Position numbers and translations under genes: made by a program
Notes under the pieces: model-generated
Told to the model about the DNA's origin: nothing
Database searches by the model: none
Seen by the model: the letters and a program-made list of their open reading frames with translations, nothing else
Assembly: GCF_027596085.1 (NCBI RefSeq)
Contig: NC_072449.1
Coordinates: 23,844,522 to 23,908,521 of the forward strand
Direction: 5' to 3'
Length of the DNA stretch: 64,000 nucleotides
Source: Anoplopoma fimbria
Lineage: Eukaryota; Chordata; Actinopteri; Perciformes; Anoplopomatidae
Part shown: in pieces, positions 11,096-22,724 of the stretch
How the letters are laid out: every line of letters starts with the position of its first letter
Position numbering within the stretch: position 1 is the first letter of the stretch

Positions 11096-11426
11096 CCTTT
11101 AACAGAATGAACTGTGTATATACAACGTTGGTAAGCTTGCCATTCTTTTGCAGATTTACTTTACTTTAAAAACTTACATCCACAGCCTGATCTCCAGTGG
11201 TAATCAACATTTCTCACAATCCTGTGATACTGTGTTGGCAAAAAAATGTACCTTTCTACTGAGTTGTGAATTTGATACATACTGGTCCTGCACTGTTACG
11301 TACTGCCTTCAGGAAATAGACACAGCCTTGCACTCAGTCTGACATTATCAATGGTTCTCATCTCCTCCTGCCTACATACTGAAAATCAATATAGCAGTAC
11401 CCTGTACACATGGGTAGAGAACCATT

Positions 11427-11663
11427 GGGTCACCAATCAAACGTGAAATGTGTTTCCGACCCAGGGAAGCTAAAGATATAACTTTAGCTAAAACAATATA
11501 TACATGTCACATATCTACTGTTTGTTATAAAGAGCTAGAGTAGATTACAACTGTTTGCTAACATACTATATTTTAGTTTGGGAAAACAACCCAACAGTAG
11601 AATAGAAAATAATGCTAACACTGAGTCAAAACAACCAATTGTCTTGTGTTTGATTGGTGACCC
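11427..11663. repeat. Inverted repeat, 16-bp perfect arms
   Basis: GGGTCACCAATCAAAC at 11427-11442 recurs as its exact complement at 11648-11663, with about 205 bp between. Outside the arms only scattered positions agree. It may be a small foldback element or a relic of a MITE. Confidence 0.5.
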
Positions 11664-11699
11664 TATGATTTGCCAACTTTGGCTAGTGGTATAGTTAAC

Positions 11700-13770
11700 C
11701 CAGTATTGCATTGGCTCTATATTTCCCCAAACATACTTTCTGTATGTTAGAGATTACGGACGAGACCACCATGGGGGGGCTCGCGGAATTTGTTTATGTA
11801 GACTCAGTGCTAGTTAGTCTATTAGCCTTTGTAGTTTGACAAAACTCACTGTTTCAGTTTTGTTGAGGAACTTTTAGTGCCTGCCAACTAGATTTTTTGG
11901 AAGGATAATATATAATAACTTGCTTCACTGCGCCTCAATACTATCACAAAATCCCGTTTGTGTGTCCTACACTCTTGTGGCCCAAAAGGTACTCGCTGCC
12001 TGATACTTGGAAGTCCCCAAAACCTCAACGTTTAATATACTTTGAGGACGGGTTATACAGCGGCATAACCCCTGAACTTCCCACTACTACTGTGGTCCGT
12101 TATGCTGTTTCTGGTTTTGAATCACTTTTGGAATTTTGAGGTAATCTCAATATTAAAAATCTTGTCTGTATCAAATATTTTATTTATTTTAAAATATTAA
12201 TTTTTTTGAGGAGCCACATATCGACTGAACATGGATCTGCCACATGGGTGTTACCATAAAAAGACTGTTACGTATGTCTGCTGATTAAGAACTAAACATT
12301 TTATGGATGAATAATCACACACAATGTATTTATTACAAAGAGATCACTTGAACACTATATACGGGAAGAAGAAAGAGAAACAAGGCATATTCATTACAGG
12401 CAAATGAATAGAGAGGCATGTAAGGCATGACAGTGCTCCTCAGCAAAGAGGAGCACTCCTTTGTGTGTATGCTTCTAAACTCATTAATTTTCTACAAACC
12501 TACGTGACGGTAATTTAAGACATCAGAAATACCTTGACATCACTGTTATCTCACAGATGTATGACTATTCTACAGGCAAAACCTGACTCCTTCCTTTGTT
12601 CTCCTCCTTTTTTCCCCCTTTTCTTCCACTGTCACATTAGAAAGAAAGGGATACTGACTCAATACCAGTCCGACACCCGATATTGTGAGCAGACCTTTGT
12701 TTCGGAGATGATAAATACAGCACTTCAGTCCAGAATGAACAGCTAAAAGTAACCTGAGTGTGCTGACATCACAACTTTTATCCTTGTATCCATTAAACTG
12801 CATATGTGCTTATCAGTCAAAGTCTATACAATACTGCTTTTACCATAGGATCAGTTATGCGCAATAAATGGTCATCCAGAAAATTAAAATAAATGCTTGT
12901 TTGGCCTCTTTTAAGTGACATCAGTACAAAGATATTAGCCTGACCAGCATCTGCTTTAGTGTAATTTTCCTCTTGAAAGTAATTCTACTGTCATGAAGTT
13001 ACTGCTCTGTTATTGGGTATAATTGGGCTTGTCTCCTTTTCTCAAAGCTCTTACCAAAATAGTTTGTGTTTTATACATTCAACGAGGTAAAATGAAGTGT
13101 CTAAATGGAGTCATTAGAGTCCATTAAATCTGAAGTGTGACGCTTTGCCTTTCCCCCATTATCTTTCTATCTTTGTCATTTTTTTTCTGTTATCATGCCT
13201 GAGCTGATCTTGAGTGAAGAGCATTCTAGTCGTCTCGGCATGATGCTCTGTTTCAGCTGTGTGGTTTATTGTCGGACTGTAAAACCCGTATGAATGTGCA
13301 AAATTTCATAGAGGAAAGGATGAAACTATGAGTATCTATATTTGATAAATTAGTTATTTGCCCTCCAGATAGAAATCCTACTCTGGTTGCTCCTCTGCAT
13401 TCCAGCTTTCAAGTTATCTGTTGATGGACAGAGCTTATCTATCAGTACAATCTGTTTCTTTGTTTAGGTTTTGAGTCACCAATGTCTGAGATGTATGCCT
13501 TCAGCCAGTCGAGCTAACTGATATTTTGTTTCTTGTGCCTGTAACATTACAAAATAGATTAAAACTAAAAAACTTTGCAAATGCAAAAATATGACGTGTC
13601 TATGTTCCAGTGACACAGTTCTCTAGCAGTGGTTGTAATTATGACTCTTGATGGTTGGCAGCAAAGGAGAAAGTCAGGTGCAACAAAAATATGCATAGGG
13701 AGTATGGAGTTTTTTTTGGAGTGGTCAACAAAGTTTTGGACTTTGGCGTTCGCTTCCTGTATTCTTCCGA
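11700..13770. other. Unique sequence, no gene seen
   Basis: Mostly AT-rich. It includes one Kozak-like ATG (about 11771) with a 22-codon frame and one small GC-rich hairpin (12432-12457). No exon is recognised. Confidence 0.5.
12432..12457. other. Small perfect hairpin
   Basis: The arms AGTGCTCCTC and GAGGAGCACT are perfectly complementary over 10 bp with a 6-base loop. No T run follows and no function is assigned. Confidence 0.5.
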
Positions 13771-13774
13771 CTAT

Positions 13775-13880
13775 CAATGCTTGTTTTTTTTAACCACGAC
13801 CTAATGCTCCCTTACCTTGACCATGTGGTTATTTTAACCTAAACCAACATTAATAATACATAGTTGTGTCAGATCAGGAC
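13775..13880 (+). repeat. TAACC-rich interspersed repeat fragment
   Basis: It contains the phrases TAACCACGACC, CTTGACCATGTGGTTATTTTAACC and similar, matching a percomorph repeat typified by CCTAAACCTAACCAAGTAG. Related fragments occur at 21180-21470, 24930-25070 and, inverted, at 56225-56420. Confidence 0.4.
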
Positions 13881-14590
13881 ATTATTTTGGAAGGAACTAC
13901 TAAATGATGCCGCCATGCTGATATGGGGAGTCAAATCAGAAAAATACAACCTATGAATTTTGACATTTAATTTGAATTACTTGTTGATTTTTCCCAAAAC
14001 AGTTTCCCCCCTACACAGTTTCTTTGGGAAAAAATGTTATTGACAGTGTGGTCTGTATTCTTTTTCCAGGATAATGGGGACTGAGATGACTTGAGTTTTT
14101 GTCAGTGTACAATAATTCTTCAGTGGTTTGGGCAATATAAACAGCAATCTTTTTTGCAATTTGGAAACTGGTCATTTAAAATTGTGCATCACACATCGGA
14201 GAGTGGAGCAATGGAGAGGCCAGCTATCCTCACCTCATAATTTAGCTCTGCCTGTCCCCTGGAGCCAGTTTGTGGGACTCTATTGTTGAGACGGGCAAGG
14301 ATACACAACCCTCCACCCCTGCAGCTTTTTTTCCAACATTTCTGGCTCAGTGCACGTTATTACTCTCAATGGGAGGAGGTGTTCATCAGCCACAGACTCC
14401 ATCTTTGATTATTGTCAGCTCGATGGAAGGACACGGCCAATATCATTGTTCAGTGTGTTCGTCTGTATCTGTCACTATAAGTCACTGATAGGAGAAGCTG
14501 CTTAGATGCTAACACAAGGTGGAAGCTGTTGTGTTGGGAGAGCTGGATTCATCAAGGCTGTAGAAAGAATACTATTTCACAAGGGCTTTA
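13881..14590. other. Unique sequence, no gene seen
   Basis: No recognisable exon or element. Confidence 0.5.
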
Positions 14591-14594
14591 GAGG

Positions 14595-15036
14595 AAAAGT
14601 TTAATGTTTATTTGCTTTCTTGCCAATTTGTAGATAAGAAGATTAATGCCATTTTCATTTCTGTATGGTAAATATGAAGCTATACAGCCCACAGCCATCT
14701 AACGTAGTTTAGCATAAAGACTTGAAACAAGGGGAAACGGCTAGTAAAGACATAATTCGGCACTTGTCTAATACCCTGTCAAATGGTGAATTGTCATTTT
14801 ACACTTGACAGGGTTCTACAATGTCTCTCTTAATGAGCTGTAGATGTGCTTGTAGGTGGATTTTGTTGAGTTGCACCCGGGCAGGCTAGCTGGTACCAGT
14901 CTTTGTGCTAAGCTAAGACAGCAAGGTGCTCAGGATAGCCTTATAATAACCTAACAGACACAAGACTAGTATCAATCTTCTCATATACCTCATAAGAAGA
15001 GAGTGAATAGGTGTATTTCCCAAAATGTCAAACTTC
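14595..15036. mobile_element. Palindromic-ended MITE, percomorph type
   Basis: The left end (GATAAGAAGATTAATGCCA near 14633) and the right end (the complement of GAGAAGATTGATACTAGT near 14968-14985) are imperfect inverted repeats. The right arm continues into the complement of CATTTTGGGAAATACACC. The interior phrases, such as TAGCATAAAGACTTGAAAC and the GTTGCACCCGG stretch, belong to a very common fish repeat that I recall. A further internal 10-bp inverted repeat lies at 14773-14782 and 14805-14814. No coding capacity is present. Confidence 0.65.
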
Positions 15037-15042
15037 TTTGCT

Positions 15043-15068
15043 TATATATATATATACACACACACACA
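15043..15068. repeat. (TA)n(CA)n compound microsatellite
   Basis: TA units run into CA units immediately beyond the right end of the MITE. Confidence 0.9.
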
Positions 15069-15231
15069 AAAAGACACACTTGGTATTCAAACAGCTGCGG
15101 GACAAAAACAAAGTGTCACAGAAAATATGCAAAGAGACAAACTGTTGGACTTAAAAGCCTTTGTCCAAATAAGGTCAAAGCACAGGCACAGAAATGTGGC
15201 AACGTTGCAAGCTGTCGGTCCGCTCCACATA

Positions 15232-15232
<1 letters not shown>

Positions 15233-15285
<53 letters not shown>

Positions 15286-15292
15286 TATATAT
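15233..15292. repeat. (TA)n microsatellite
   Basis: About 26 uninterrupted TA units, then one interruption and a few more. Self-complementary and able to extrude a cruciform. Confidence 0.95.
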
Positions 15293-16600
15293 GTTGTTTA
15301 CAGTTGTTTATTCCCATAGATCCACTGTCCTCTGGAGTAGCCTTAATCAGTCAAGTTCAACTGCTTTTTCACTGTGAAGCCAGACAGTTGACGGGCAACC
15401 TAGGTGACTTTTCCATGGGCCGTTATCAATCACCTTCATCTAAAGTGAATTAACTCCAGATTAGTGAGTGTGGCTGTAATTACATTTCATGGGCAGGGAG
15501 TTAAGGGGCCAAAGCAGAGCTTTGTGGTGCAGCAGTGTATGCTATGAAGGCATTGTGAATTAGAGAGTAGATAAGCATGAGTGGGACCTTCAGTTCTTAG
15601 GATGGTGAAGATGGCTGAAGGAGGTTGTTGGGTGAAATTTGTATTGATTCCTCAGGGAGGAGGAAGAGAGCCAGGTGATAAACCTGGCCTGCTTAAGTTG
15701 ACAATCAATACAGATTTCAACCCTTCCTGAAGAAATAAGCATCAATTACCTGTAACGCAGCAGAAGAACTGCAGCAGATAATTACATCTCACACAACAGG
15801 TCAGTGGGTGGACTGACTGTCTCCAACCTGACAAGGTGGCTAATGCAATTCAGCACGCTCAGAAGGCAGCCGAATGCGCTCGTTACTGCAGCCACGTACC
15901 ATTGAGCCAGGTCGTTTCCCCTTCAATCAGCTTGACCTTTTCCTCTGTGACTGTAAGTGGCTTTGTGAGTTCACAGCGTTGCTCGTATGGGGCGAGAAGC
16001 CTGAGCAGTTTGTTTTCTTTGTGAGTGTGTACACAGGTTTGATTAGGAAGTTTATGGTGTGTTGGCCTTGATCAAGTAGCACTGCAGTCTGATGCAGTCC
16101 CCAGATGGTATTTCTGGAGAAATTAATGAGCTATCCATTGCTGTGATAAAATATAATCCTTATCAGCAGACTAGGAGTGAGAGTCCTCTGCTGAGACATT
16201 GTTTGATTCAGACACTTGTCCGAGACAAAGTTAGCTGAAGTTCGAGAAAAAGGTGTAAATAGTGTACAACTAGAGCAGGTGGTGAGATGATGACAGTGGA
16301 GGCTGCTTATACAGCAATGATCATGGTTACAGTGATCACCCAGGTATATAGATCGGAAAGTTTAGGACAGAATACTCCTAAAATAATTGGCTTATGGTTA
16401 TAAAGTACAATGGTTACAGTATTCATTTAGAGACTTTCGTACAACATACTGGAACAAATTGAAAACTTCAGCAATTACATTTGTTCTATGAACTTTCCAC
16501 TTTGTGACGGCCACTCAAAAACAAGAAACAGTCAGTGATGGAGACAAAGCACAAAGCACATAAATAACTATGTAGCTTTTAAGATTGAACATTTTTTTTT
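15293..16600. other. Unique sequence, no gene seen
   Basis: Moderate GC and good complexity, with short unrelated open frames and no recognised exon. Confidence 0.5.
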
Positions 16601-16605
16601 CCACA

Positions 16606-16626
16606 TAATAATAATAATAATAGTAT

Positions 16627-16684
<58 letters not shown>
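16606..16684. repeat. (ATA)n then (TTA)n inverted triplet array
   Basis: About six ATA triplets, a short spacer containing TAGTATG, then about 19 TTA triplets. The two arrays are complementary and can fold on each other. Confidence 0.92.
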
Positions 16685-17520
16685 GACATGCATGGTAGCA
16701 TCCTCTGCCATTTAATCATTTTCCCCCCTAAAATATATTGTAATGTCACCATTTTAGAGCAAAATAGCTTATTGTGAAAACCAGTTTTGAATTGTTTACT
16801 TCCCAGTATGTGATGTAATTGTTTTGGTATTTTGATTTGTCTATAAAAACTGAACTTGACCAACACATAACAATACCTGGCTGAGTGTGTGTAAGTGTAA
16901 ACATAATTTGAGTGGACTCTTCAGAACCATTAGCTGAGGTTACACTGTAACTGCACACTGATTGCCGGCCTTTAATACAGGTGACTCCAGCCTCAGCGGG
17001 ATAAGCATGGTCTCGCAGGCTTCATCAAATGTTTTCTAAAAGCACCTGCCTGGATTCTGTAAAACATTTTCAAGTGCGCTAATTAGCCTCTCTGACAACC
17101 GCATAACAGGGAAGTAGACAAAGGAAATTATTTTTTACAATACAGGTCCAATCCAAAGGCAAATTAAAGTGAGAGTGCACCACTTAAGCACCGCTGTTCA
17201 CAGTAAAACAGCTCCATTGAAGCCATCTGGCCAGTAACGGCTACACTGCTGTTGCCACAGAAACCAGTGCCAACCACCGCCTTCATGTCTGAACACTTCC
17301 CAGAAAAAAAAGTGAGAGCGCAACCTTCTGTATTAGTGCCCATAAAACACAGGTATCTGTTCCGTTACATAACCACAAGTGCGTGAGTGGAGACAGCATT
17401 TCTCAGAAGAATTGCCAAATAAAGAATTAGAAAAGGATATAAGATATTATTGGCTTGACCCAATAAAAAGCTTCGAAGGCTGAGAGAGCTAGTCGAGGAG
17501 TGAGTAAGACAGAGGCAGGA
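16685..17520. other. Unique sequence, no gene seen
   Basis: No recognisable exon or transposon. Confidence 0.5.
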
Positions 17521-17522
17521 GT

Positions 17523-17560
17523 GAGAGAGAGAGAGTAAGACATGCAGAGAGAGAGAGAGA
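17523..17560. repeat. (GA)n purine tract, interrupted
   Basis: Two GA runs (17523-17536 and 17545-17560) separated by TAAGACATGC. Confidence 0.9.
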
Positions 17561-17860
17561 CAGCGGGACATAAAAGAGGAGTTTGTAGCACCGTGCAGCT
17601 TTCCCCTTCAGCCCCAGCTGCTTTATACACTGAATCTTTTCATGTACAAGTGCCTCAGTCCTCCACTGAGAGCCGGACCCACAAAGAGCCCTCACAGCCT
17701 CAAGCCTGTGGAAAGGTGACACAATCAATAGCCTCTCCCCTGTTGGCTCCTTTGTGCTGGCAATGTGGTGTGGATGGATGTAGCCCCCCTCTCTCCTTTT
17801 TTTTATTTAATTTTTTTTTTTTTTACAACTCAATGCAACTTTGAACTTATTCATACAAAG

Positions 17861-17911
17861 TACTACTAAAAATATTGCCAGAAGTCATAAGTGCATCTCC
17901 TTTCTTAAATA
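17861..17911 (-). mobile_element. Fragment of the L2-tailed 28-bp-unit element
   Basis: Thirty-odd bases beginning CCAGAAGTCATAAGTGCATC match copies A and B exactly. The preceding ACTACTA also corresponds to them, with a small deviation between. Tail and units are both missing, so this is an internal scrap of a third copy. Confidence 0.65.
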
Positions 17912-20900
17912 TATGGTATGCAGCTGTTGATATTTTTGAAGATTCTTGATGATTCATATTTAGGAATAACGGCTTCCTCTTCATGACTCGTTGTAACTTT
18001 CTTTCACATTTATGAACATTTACTTCAAAAGTACAATACAGTACCTTTTAATGATTAACATATTGAGAAATATTGAGATTTTTTTTTCTGTTTTTCTCAT
18101 TTTACCCACAATATGAATTAGTAAACTCAACTTTCTATGTAAGCACTTTAGAGCCTGTGGTAACCAGTCTGCTGTAGTTCTGGAGAGGATGTAGATAGCC
18201 ATGAGCTTTAAAACTTTAACAAGTGGTAAATCAAATTAGCAACTATACACTTGGCAGCGTTTTGTATGTCTATGTGCAAGGGCAGACTGATTACTAAAAT
18301 ATGCCATGTCATCAAAGCTGTGTGGCGTAACAGATGCTGTGTACTCCTTGGTAATGGCTATCATCATTAGTCGTCCCTGGCCACAGCACATATCTACCCA
18401 GTCTGAGTCCAACTTGCTGACCACCTGACTCTCCTCCCCTCCCCCAGATCCCAAACATCAACAACAGGTGATGACGAATAACAGAGCCCTGCAGGTGAGA
18501 TCTAATGCATTGTGTTTTCCATTGTGTTCAGTGGGACCTGATAATAACCATATATATATATATATATATATTCGCTTTTATTTCAAGCAACGAAAAAAAA
18601 AAAAACATTTCGCGAAGGGATCACACCATCTGTTTTTGATCAGGTTGGATGTTTGGAAACTGTGTGACTAGGAGATAGCTGTCATATCTAACCAATAATG
18701 GAAGTTGGTGTATTTTAGCTATCCCCATTGATCTTTCCCGAACCTTAACAAAGCAAGTTTTGACTGCCAATAAGAGCAAGCCCTCAGCTCTTTTTTTCAG
18801 AGAAGTCAGGTCTGTTGCATCAAATGATGCAATAGCTATTCTCATATTTCTAGCCTGAGAATTGTTGCACTACATGAATGATGAAACCGCATCGATTTAA
18901 TGAGTTGGACTGAATGTACTGCCATACATGTTGTATGAAATATCAAGGGCTTGGTTTGAATCATTCATTTCAGGGAGTACAGCATGGTGATAAAGACAGA
19001 ATCAAATATCTCACAACATCTTTGGTATGTCAATGGTGATAGTGTGATACTATTTTTGGGTATGCCTGTTGCTTTCACACATTCAGGGTGGTTGTTATGG
19101 TATCTGAGGGGAAATAAATAATATGAGGATAAATGAGAAGTATGATGCTCTCACTTTTCTTTCCACTTTACGGTCACATAGCTGTAATGTAACTTCAATG
19201 TTAAGAAAGACAACATTTGAGCACAGAAAATTTGAAAATAGTTTGCAAAAAAGTTTTTGGATTGGTTGCTGAAGTAGGAAAACGGTTGTATTGACAAAGG
19301 TCAAATGATAAGTTCATTAAGAATGTGACCTAAACAATCACTGAAACTTCCATTGAAAGACTCAAGTGGCTGCAGATGAAAACATCATATGTGTGGAGCG
19401 ATAAATGAATACATGATCATCATCCATCATTTGAGGTTCGACTGGCACTCCTTTTATTACGTCATCTCGTTGTTCCCTCTTCCTCTGCACTGGTTTAATG
19501 GAACCCAGCTGGAAAATGTACATCATCAGCTGTTTATCTCAGTGAACAAACATCTTATATCACATAACAGCAGAGGATAGATGCACACATTGATTTGTGT
19601 TTTCTTTTGCCTTTTTAGAAATATACTGTAAAAAAATGTAGGCTACATTTGAATGAAATCCTGATTTATGATGCATACATGATACAACTGTAAAAAGGAT
19701 AAGAAAAAGAAGTAATGGGTCCTTTAAATCCTATCCCTCAAATTGTTGTTGTATTTATATAGCTATAGCTCTTCCATCATATTCTTCAAACATCGCCCAG
19801 AGATTCAGACAATGTCAGTGTTTGGACATTCGAGCCAAACTGAATGACAAAACTGTGCTATGGGCAGGGCCTGCTTTAATCTGTAGTCAGACGGTGGAAC
19901 AGTGAATGTCTCCCGCTGGAGACTAACTAATCCATACTCCTCACTGAAACCCCTTATAGGTCTAATTGGAATAATAAACCATCTTACGATACGCTGACAC
20001 CAGTCACTTAATGGAGTTACATCAGCATTAGGGACAGTTGTTACTGAGCTCTGGCACCTTCAGTCGGCTTTGAGCACCTCTAACTGTGCCAGACAGAATA
20101 GATCAGTCCAGTAGAGCTCAATGTAAAATCAAGAATAGATCCCTCAACTGAAAAAATCCTATTTATCTCCTGGCTGCTCTTTGTGCGTTTCTGACTTCAG
20201 GCTATTTGTATCTGCTCCGTTCTGTTTTGCACAAAAAAATCTGACTGTGAATAAGCTTACCTTATCTCCTGCCTTCAGCATAATAGCCCATTTTTTCCCC
20301 TCTTCTACTTCGTCTTATTCTTTTTATTCTTATTCCTTCTGGCATTCACTACAAATAGATATGTTGTCTTGGACTCAAAGACACACATGATTTCTCATTT
20401 TAAAAGTTTTCTGCACTTTAGCTGTCCACTAATGCACTTAATGATGATCATCTGACTGCTAAACATGCTAACTCATTCTATCACTTGCCTCTAGAGATAA
20501 CCCATAATAATCTAGATGTGCTCAGTTTAGAGGTGTTACTTTTAATTTGAAGAACAAGCTCAGATCATGTCAGGGCTCTAGGATATTTGGCAGCCACAAG
20601 GTCTGATGGATTTGTGGTGGAGAAAGGCCAAACAATAGTAAGGTCCAGTATGAGTTATTTTACAAAGCTGGACTGTGAAAGCAAGATACTGTTTCTATAA
20701 CCTTGATTTTTTTATTTATTTGCACACACACTGAATGCAAATTGAACTGCCAGGCTCTGCAAAGCATGTTTTTATTGTGTAGAGCCTTGCAGTTGTTGAC
20801 ATAAATGATGCGTGTGTGTGTGTGTTTGCAAATAATACCTTGACTCTTGCATCGTTCCATTTTAAAAGGATTCAGCTCGCTTATCTCTTTGCTGTTACAG

Positions 20901-21179
20901 AAAGCAGATTGTTAGTCTTACAATTATAAGACAGATCTCTGATTACTACAGTGCATCTGACTGTATTATTGTCAGGGCTTGTCTGTGTGTGCCTCTTTCA
21001 CCTTATGTAGTATCTACTTTATATGCAGTATGATATAATATGTAATGGATATCAAGTTGTTTCATTTTGTTAAGTTAACGTTGATATGAGTGTTACTGTT
21101 TTCCGAAAAACAACAGTACCAGCCATTTCAAGTTCACCAAAACGACATTTGTGAACTTTCAAGTGACAAAGCCCTCCAG
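17912..21179. other. Unique sequence, no gene seen
   Basis: More than 3 kb of AT-rich DNA with a short (TA)n array at 18549-18571 and an A run after it. The 19860-20100 part is complex and low in simple repeats, so it may contain regulatory DNA, but no motif decides it. Confidence 0.5.
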
Positions 21180-21470
21180 CAGGGGGGAGGTTAGGGTGGA
21201 TGGATGGGTCAACAAAATATTGGATTGTTTGGAGACGGCTGTCTGTTGCCTGTTTCCTGTTTCCTAACGAAAGTCAACTTTGGTTACTTTAAACGAAGCA
21301 GTGACCAAGTGGTTATACCTGAACTTAACAAAATAGTAATTTTAACTAAAACCATAGTGCTTCCCTAAACCTGACCAAGTTGTTTTTGTGCCTTAACCTA
21401 ACCAAACCTTACTCATAGCCTTTCACATCATAATGCTGGTTATGTGGTTAGATTAACCTTGTGTCCTTCA
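21180..21470 (+). repeat. TAACC-rich interspersed repeat, best copy
   Basis: Contains the ordered phrases expected of a common percomorph repeat: TTAACAAAATAGTAATTTTAA, CCCTAAACCTGACCAAGTTG, and TTTTTGTGCCTTAACCTAACC. No coding capacity. The class is unknown to me. Confidence 0.5.
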
Positions 21471-22310
21471 CACGGTCATGTGTAAGGTCAAGCTGATACT
21501 GCTTTGTCAAGTGGATTTTGATCACTAACCATAATCTAATTGAGTGTGTGCTCCTGCCTCAGTTCTAGTCATACACTTTCTCAAGAAGGATAGACCCAGT
21601 GTACCAGAAGTGGACAACCATCAAAAGTTGAGAGGTTTTATAACTAATGTATAACCTGCTGAAGGCAATAGATGCTGTTTGGCTCTGATCAATAGCCAGG
21701 GGTTTTACTGATGGGAAAAACATTACCGAAACTTGGCCAGAGAGGATGAAAATAAAGATTGGTTTTGTGTGTAACATCTATCTTTTAAGTTTGGCTTTGC
21801 TCTGGGTCGACCTGCTCTTCAGACCATGACTCAGCAGACAGTGGTTCACATTCGTTTAAGTATCTTTTTCCCAAACCAGAAATCCCAGGATCTTTGAGAT
21901 TTTGGATCTAGTCAACAACAGTAACACGCTGACAGCAGCAGCCTTTTGTCTCTGCCGAGCTCTGTGTGTGACCTCAGGATTGAACTGCACGTTTTTCCTC
22001 CCAGTATGCAAGAAAACCTCCCCATAACAACAACGCCTTTCCCCAAAGCCTGTTACAACAGGTCAAGGAGCCCTCTCTTAAATTAAAAAAGAGCAAGATT
22101 AGAGGAGGTGAATATCTATAACATTATGTCACTCTACTGCTGTCATGCTTGCTTCTTTTCTCTCCCATATAAGCCCATGATCCTCTGTCCAGAGGAGATA
22201 TTGGAAAAATACAAATGCAAATCCTCTGCCTCCCAACAATTCCACCTGCGAGTCTCGAGCTGTCAGTTAATGAATGGCAGAGAGAAATTGTGCACGTGTG
22301 TGAGTGTATG
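21471..22310. other. Unique sequence, no gene seen
   Basis: No recognisable exon or transposon. Confidence 0.5.
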
Positions 22311-22313
22311 TGT

Positions 22314-22383
22314 GGGAGGGAGGGGGAGTGGGGGGGGGGGGGGAGGGGGGGGGAGAGGGGGAGAGAGAGAGAGAGAGAGAGAG
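22314..22383. repeat. G-run and (GA)n tract
   Basis: Runs of 3 to 14 G separated by single A or T residues (22314-22361) lead into about 14 GA units. The G part has far more than four G-triplets and could form a quadruplex on the plus strand. The GA part is a mirror repeat able to form H-DNA. Confidence 0.9.
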
Positions 22384-22510
22384 GCAAAACAAAGAAACAG
22401 TGAGGCAGCGACAGAGAATATGTATGTGTGTGCAGGAGCTTATGGTTTGTATGTATGACCCATGAGGACATGGGGTTTGATTGACCATAACCTTTGTATT
22501 GTGTGTATTT

Positions 22511-22530
22511 GTGTGTGTGTGTGTGTGTGT
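22511..22530. repeat. (TG)n microsatellite
   Basis: Ten TG units, with a shorter TG run just upstream. Confidence 0.9.
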
Positions 22531-22687
22531 TCTCAGTACAAAAAAAAGAACGCTATTTGAATTGGTCCACCTGGGACCCTGATCCCACCCGGCTCCCATC
22601 GCCAGCTCAGGTGTTCCATGAATGTGATTTATTTCCAAACAGGGAGATCCAAATGAAGATGAGGCAGGGACCTCTGCGACATGTCAG

Positions 22688-22724
22688 GAGAGATGGAGAG
22701 AGAGATGGAGAGAGAGAGAGAGGA
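22688..22724. repeat. (GA)n with GATG interruptions
   Basis: Repeated GAGAGATGGAGAGA phrases, which make a short purine-only-like tract. Confidence 0.85.

Noticed and set aside
11762..11839. ATG in a strong Kozak context (GACCACCATGG) at 11771
   Set aside because: The frame closes after 22 codons and no donor or coding continuation was seen.
13775..13880. CCTAAACC/TAACC phrases as interstitial telomere repeats (also 21340-21420)
   Set aside because: The spacing is irregular and the phrases sit in a known type of interspersed repeat. There is no run of TTAGGG units.
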